Assembly (NCBI GenBank): GCA_964420125.1
Contig: CAYQQQ010000037.1
Span: 1-33,068 of the forward strand
Reading direction: 5' to 3'
Length of the DNA stretch: 33,068 nt
Source of the DNA: CAYQQQ01 sp964420125
GTDB lineage: Bacteria; Actinomycetota; Acidimicrobiia; Acidimicrobiales; Microtrichaceae
In this document: piece after piece, positions 31,066 to 33,068 of the stretch
How positions within the stretch are numbered: position 1 is the first letter of the stretch
How the letters are laid out: the number at the start of each line of letters is the position of its first letter
Translations under genes and position numbers: made by a program
Notes under the pieces: generated by a model
Databases searched by the model: none
Seen by the model: the letters and a program-made list of their open reading frames with translations, nothing else
What the model was told of the DNA's origin: nothing

Positions 31066-31086
31066 GCACCCGGCTGGCCGACCGCC

Positions 31087-31102
31087 CGAGCCCTGTGGCT
31101 CG
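31087..31102 (+). terminator. Small hairpin downstream of the Zincin_2-like gene
   Basis: CGAGCC (31087-31092) pairs with GGCTCG (31097-31102) across a 4-nt loop, 21 nt after the stop at 31065. No T-tract follows. The rest of this 140-bp gap holds the promoter of the toxin-antitoxin pair. Confidence 0.35.
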
Positions 31103-31180
31103 CGCTGGTGCCGCGACCGGAAACGTCCGCCCGGCCCAGATCCGTCGCCGTCCCGGCGTTCAGGGGCGGGTAGCAACGCG

Positions 31181-31213
31181 GTGTCTTACACGGTATCGTT
31201 GTTGTATGACGAT
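31181..31213 (+). promoter_or_regulatory. Promoter and candidate operator of the toxin-antitoxin pair
   Basis: TATCGT (31194-31199) is a TAnnnT -10 box 6 nt before the antitoxin ATG at 31206. Two small inverted repeats flank and overlap it: GTGT-CTT-ACAC (31181-31191), and ATCGT (31195-31199) with ACGAT (31209-31213). RHH antitoxins commonly bind such half-sites over their own promoter, so autoregulation is a reasonable inference. Confidence 0.45.
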
Positions 31214-31460
31214 GCTCAGCTTTCGAGTCGACGATCGTGAGGCCAACGAAGCCCAACAGTGGGCCGAGGCACTTGGCATCGACCGTTCCGAGCTGTTGCG
31301 TGAAGCACTGCGCCGCCACCTCAACCGGTTGGTGTCGGAGGGTGACGCAGATCGTTGGACCGCGATACCGCTCGACCAGGGCGAGCAGGCGCTGAGAGAG
31401 ATCGCCGACTGGGGGCCAGCGGAGGATTGGTCTGACTGGGCTGTCGATGCAGCGCGGTGA
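31206..31460 (+). CDS. Ribbon-helix-helix (CopG-type) antitoxin
   Basis: An 84-residue small acidic protein. The N-terminus MTMLSFRVDDREANEAQQWA and IDRSELLREALRRHL have the beta-strand/helix-turn-helix pattern of the ribbon-helix-helix fold (strand at about 3-9, helices at about 11-40). The C-terminal part (about 45-84) is acidic and Trp-rich (PAEDWSDWAVDAAR), as expected for the toxin-binding tail. The gene overlaps the MazF-type toxin by 14 bp, the usual order and coupling of antitoxin then toxin. A TAnnnT box lies 6 nt before the ATG and small inverted repeats lie over the promoter. Confidence 0.88.
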   Translation: MTMLSFRVDDREANEAQQWAEALGIDRSELLREALRRHLNRLVSEGDADRWTAIPLDQGEQALREIADWGPAEDWSDWAVDAAR

Positions 31461-31752
31461 AGTCTGGTTCGCTGCGACACCCGGTGGCGACCGGCCAGTG
31501 CTGGTGCTGACCCGTGACCCTGTCGCAGATCGCATCGGCTCGGTCGTGGTCGCCGCTCTGACCAGAACGCGTCGTGGGCTCGTTTCTGAACTGGCGCTCA
31601 CGGAGGCTGACGGCGTCCCAACCGAGAGCGTGGTCAACTTCGACAATCTCCACACGATTCCTCGGGAGACGTTCCGCCGGAGGGTCGGGACGCTGTCGCC
31701 GGAGCGCATGGCCGAAGCCTGCCGGACCCTCCAAGCAGCGACCGGGTGCTGA
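31447..31752 (+). CDS. MazF/PemK-family endoribonuclease toxin
   Basis: A 101-residue toxin of the MazF/PemK fold, which cuts mRNA (sometimes tRNA or rRNA) at short sequences. The N-terminus MQRGEVWFAATPGGDRPVLVL has the conserved RGEVW and RPVLV blocks (the usual R-G-D/E-V/I). SVVVAALTRTRRG carries the conserved Thr/Arg region. Near the C-terminus, SVVNFDNLHTIPRETFRRRVGTLSPERM has the typical N-x-D-x-x-x-T/I and R-x-G-x-L elements. Length is usual for MazF. The ATG lies inside the end of the antitoxin gene. It is in the lower-GC accessory end of the window. Its cut site cannot be told from sequence. Confidence 0.92.
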   Translation: MQRGEVWFAATPGGDRPVLVLTRDPVADRIGSVVVAALTRTRRGLVSELALTEADGVPTESVVNFDNLHTIPRETFRRRVGTLSPERMAEACRTLQAATGC

Positions 31753-31981
31753 TCGGCGTTTGGTGACGCTTCCGCGGATTCGCCCGAGGCTCCTTTCGGG
31801 ACATGTGCTCCCGATACACCACTGGGTGATCGGAGATTCTCGTTGGGTCGACGATTCCGCAGAAGGTTCAGGTGCGCCGAGATGCCGGTCCAGCCATGGT
31901 CGCGAACGTCACGGTCCCGGCGATAGGGGGCGCACCTGCCGCCCGTCGGTGCGGCCCGCGGGGACGCATCAGGCTCGTGGT

Positions 31982-32773
31982 TCAGGCAGCAGCACCTGTC
32001 GCCGGCTCAGGCGAGATGCGGTGGCGGTGGATGAGCACGATGGCCAGCATCACGAGGTCCGCCAGGATGAAGAAGCCGCCGAGCACGTAGGTCTTGTCGG
32101 GGATGACCCCGCCTGAGATGACGCCGAAGTCCCAGAATCCGTGCAGCACAGCCGGGATGACGAGACCGCCGGACCACCGGCGGATCAGGTAGAAGAAGAA
32201 GCCCGCCGCCGCCGTCACCAGGACCTGAACGAGGGCCGACGGACCCTCGGCGAACAGGTTGGTCGCGTGACCCAGTCCAAACAGGACGGTGGTCCACAGC
32301 GCCACCTTGGCCTCGGAGTACCCGTTCACCCGGAAGGTGGTCACGGCGATGCCCCGGAACATGCCCTCCTCGGCGAAGCCCACCATGAGGACCGTTCCCA
32401 GCAGGGCGAGGGTGAACGTGATGCCTCGATCGGCGAGCCCCGACCAATTGGTCCCCACCGCGATCGCCACCAGCATCGTGAGCGGCAACCACCGGACCCA
32501 CCGCTGGGTCGGGTGGTCGTCCACGAACACCGGGTGCCACCAATGCAGGACGGCGACCACCAGATACACGAACACGAGGGAGATCCCGACACCCAGGCTG
32601 ATGGACCGCCACAACTCGTTCAGCGACGTCGGCGCGGCGTAGTTGGCCTCAAGATCCCGGGTGAGGAGGATGTTCGAACTCTGCAGGATCCCCAGATAGA
32701 CGATGATCAGAAGGATCAGCGCCCACACCGGCAGCTTCCGGATCGAGGTGGTCGGGACGGCCAGGTCGGACAT
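31982..32773 (-). CDS. CPBP-family intramembrane metalloprotease
   Basis: A 263-residue polytopic membrane protein with about seven helices and the three CPBP (Abi) motifs: FAEEGMFRG (Glu135, Glu136, Arg140), LFGLGHATN (His169, Asn172) and VLHGFWDFG (His211, Asp215). These residues form the intramembrane metal/catalytic site of Rce1-type proteases, so it should be an active peptidase. Related genes sit beside bacteriocin, immunity or regulator genes, but here the neighbours are a toxin-antitoxin pair and a CPBP remnant. The start ATG 32773 overlaps the stop of the upstream remnant as TGATG; a longer in-frame start at 32971 is weak. The 229 bp between this gene and mazF hold no gene I can support. 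Confidence 0.9.
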   Translation of the reverse strand: MSDLAVPTTSIRKLPVWALILLIIVYLGILQSSNILLTRDLEANYAAPTSLNELWRSISLGVGISLVFVYLVVAVLHWWHPVFVDDHPTQRWVRWLPLTMLVAIAVGTNWSGLADRGITFTLALLGTVLMVGFAEEGMFRGIAVTTFRVNGYSEAKVALWTTVLFGLGHATNLFAEGPSALVQVLVTAAAGFFFYLIRRWSGGLVIPAVLHGFWDFGVISGGVIPDKTYVLGGFFILADLVMLAIVLIHRHRISPEPATGAAA

Positions 32774-32940
32774 CAACGCTCCCAAGACAGCGGCGCCGCC
32801 CACCGGCGGGGCCGCACCGGTGGGCGCACCATACCTCCGCCCGCATCCAGAGAGCGCGATTGGACGAACGCCGAGAAGTCCCACATCGCGTGCAGAAGCA
32901 CCGTGACGACGAGCGGGCACCCGCGAGCAACCGCTGGGCA
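32773..32940 (-). pseudogene. Remnant of a second CPBP-family gene
   Basis: On the minus strand this frame is open for 55 codons between a TGA at 32943-32941 and a TGA at 32775-32773. It starts PAVARGCPLVVTVLLHAMWDFSAF and continues FVQSRSLDAGGG. The LLHAMWDFSAF segment matches motif 3 of CPBP proteases (compare VLHGFWDFGV in the neighbouring intact gene). There is no plausible start codon and the first two CPBP motifs are absent upstream in any frame I can see, so this looks like a truncated or frameshifted gene. The 3' tail (PPVRPRRWAAPLSWER) is not CPBP-like, hinting at a frameshift before it. The rest of the window to 33068 shows no gene I can support. Confidence 0.6.
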
Positions 32941-33068
32941 TCATCTGACGGCCACCGCTTCGACTGCCCACAAAGTGCCGGTAGGGGACGCCCGAACGTT
33001 GCCTGACACGGCACTAGGAGACTGCTGAGCAAACTCTGGTTGGTGCTCGCGATTTCGGTCGGGATCGA

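Noticed and set aside
31753..31981. Possible small gene or RNA between mazF and the CPBP gene
   Set aside because: No frame with a plausible start and no strong stem-loop could be found by eye.

Overview
This is a 33 kb, very high-GC, gene-dense chromosomal window that reads like an actinobacterium. A large UPF0182 membrane protein, a DivIVA-domain protein, a CHAD protein next to an H+-pyrophosphatase, a PDZ/Lon-like protease, a Zincin_2-like protein and many start codons sitting directly behind a TAnnnT box all fit. The mix suggests class Acidimicrobiia or a close relative; that is inference, not proof. No rRNA, tRNA, CRISPR array, insertion sequence or prophage was seen.

Layout. 1-4.3 kb: the tail of an HExxH protein, a thiolase/DUF35 pair reading left, and an APH-type kinase and a zinc-ribbon protein reading right; this looks like acyl-CoA or steroid/lipid metabolism. 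4.4-9 kb: an unrecognised 432-residue protein, msrA, a membrane-bound class III nucleotidyl cyclase and a CHAD protein. 9-12.3 kb: hppA (proton-pumping pyrophosphatase), apparently co-transcribed with the CHAD gene, then a DedA membrane protein. 12.4-19.5 kb: UPF0182, a DivIVA-headed coiled-coil protein with a phage Mu F-like cysteine/histidine tail, a PDZ/Lon-like membrane protease and a divergent two-TM protein whose start codon overlaps it. 19.6-20.9 kb: a small Ala/Pro-tailed protein and a HEAT-repeat protein. 20.9-26 kb: a complete branched-chain amino-acid-type ABC importer (livG-livF-livH-livM-livK, reading left). 26-27.8 kb: moaE, a 60-residue membrane protein and mreB in a tightly coupled run, mreB apparently starting at CTG. 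27.9-31.1 kb: three genes of enzyme-like fold whose catalytic residues look altered (HtrA-like, SDR-like, Zincin_2-like). 31.2-33 kb: a lower-GC, more accessory stretch with an RHH/MazF toxin-antitoxin pair, a CPBP membrane protease and the remnant of a second CPBP gene.

The leads I find most unusual are the DivIVA/Mu F-like fusion, the probable CTG start of mreB with its coupled 60-residue neighbour, the run of degenerate enzymes at 28-31 kb, the zinc-ribbon repeat that lost exactly its two cysteines, and the CPBP remnant. No single clearly novel multi-gene defence or metabolic system could be demonstrated from sequence alone.
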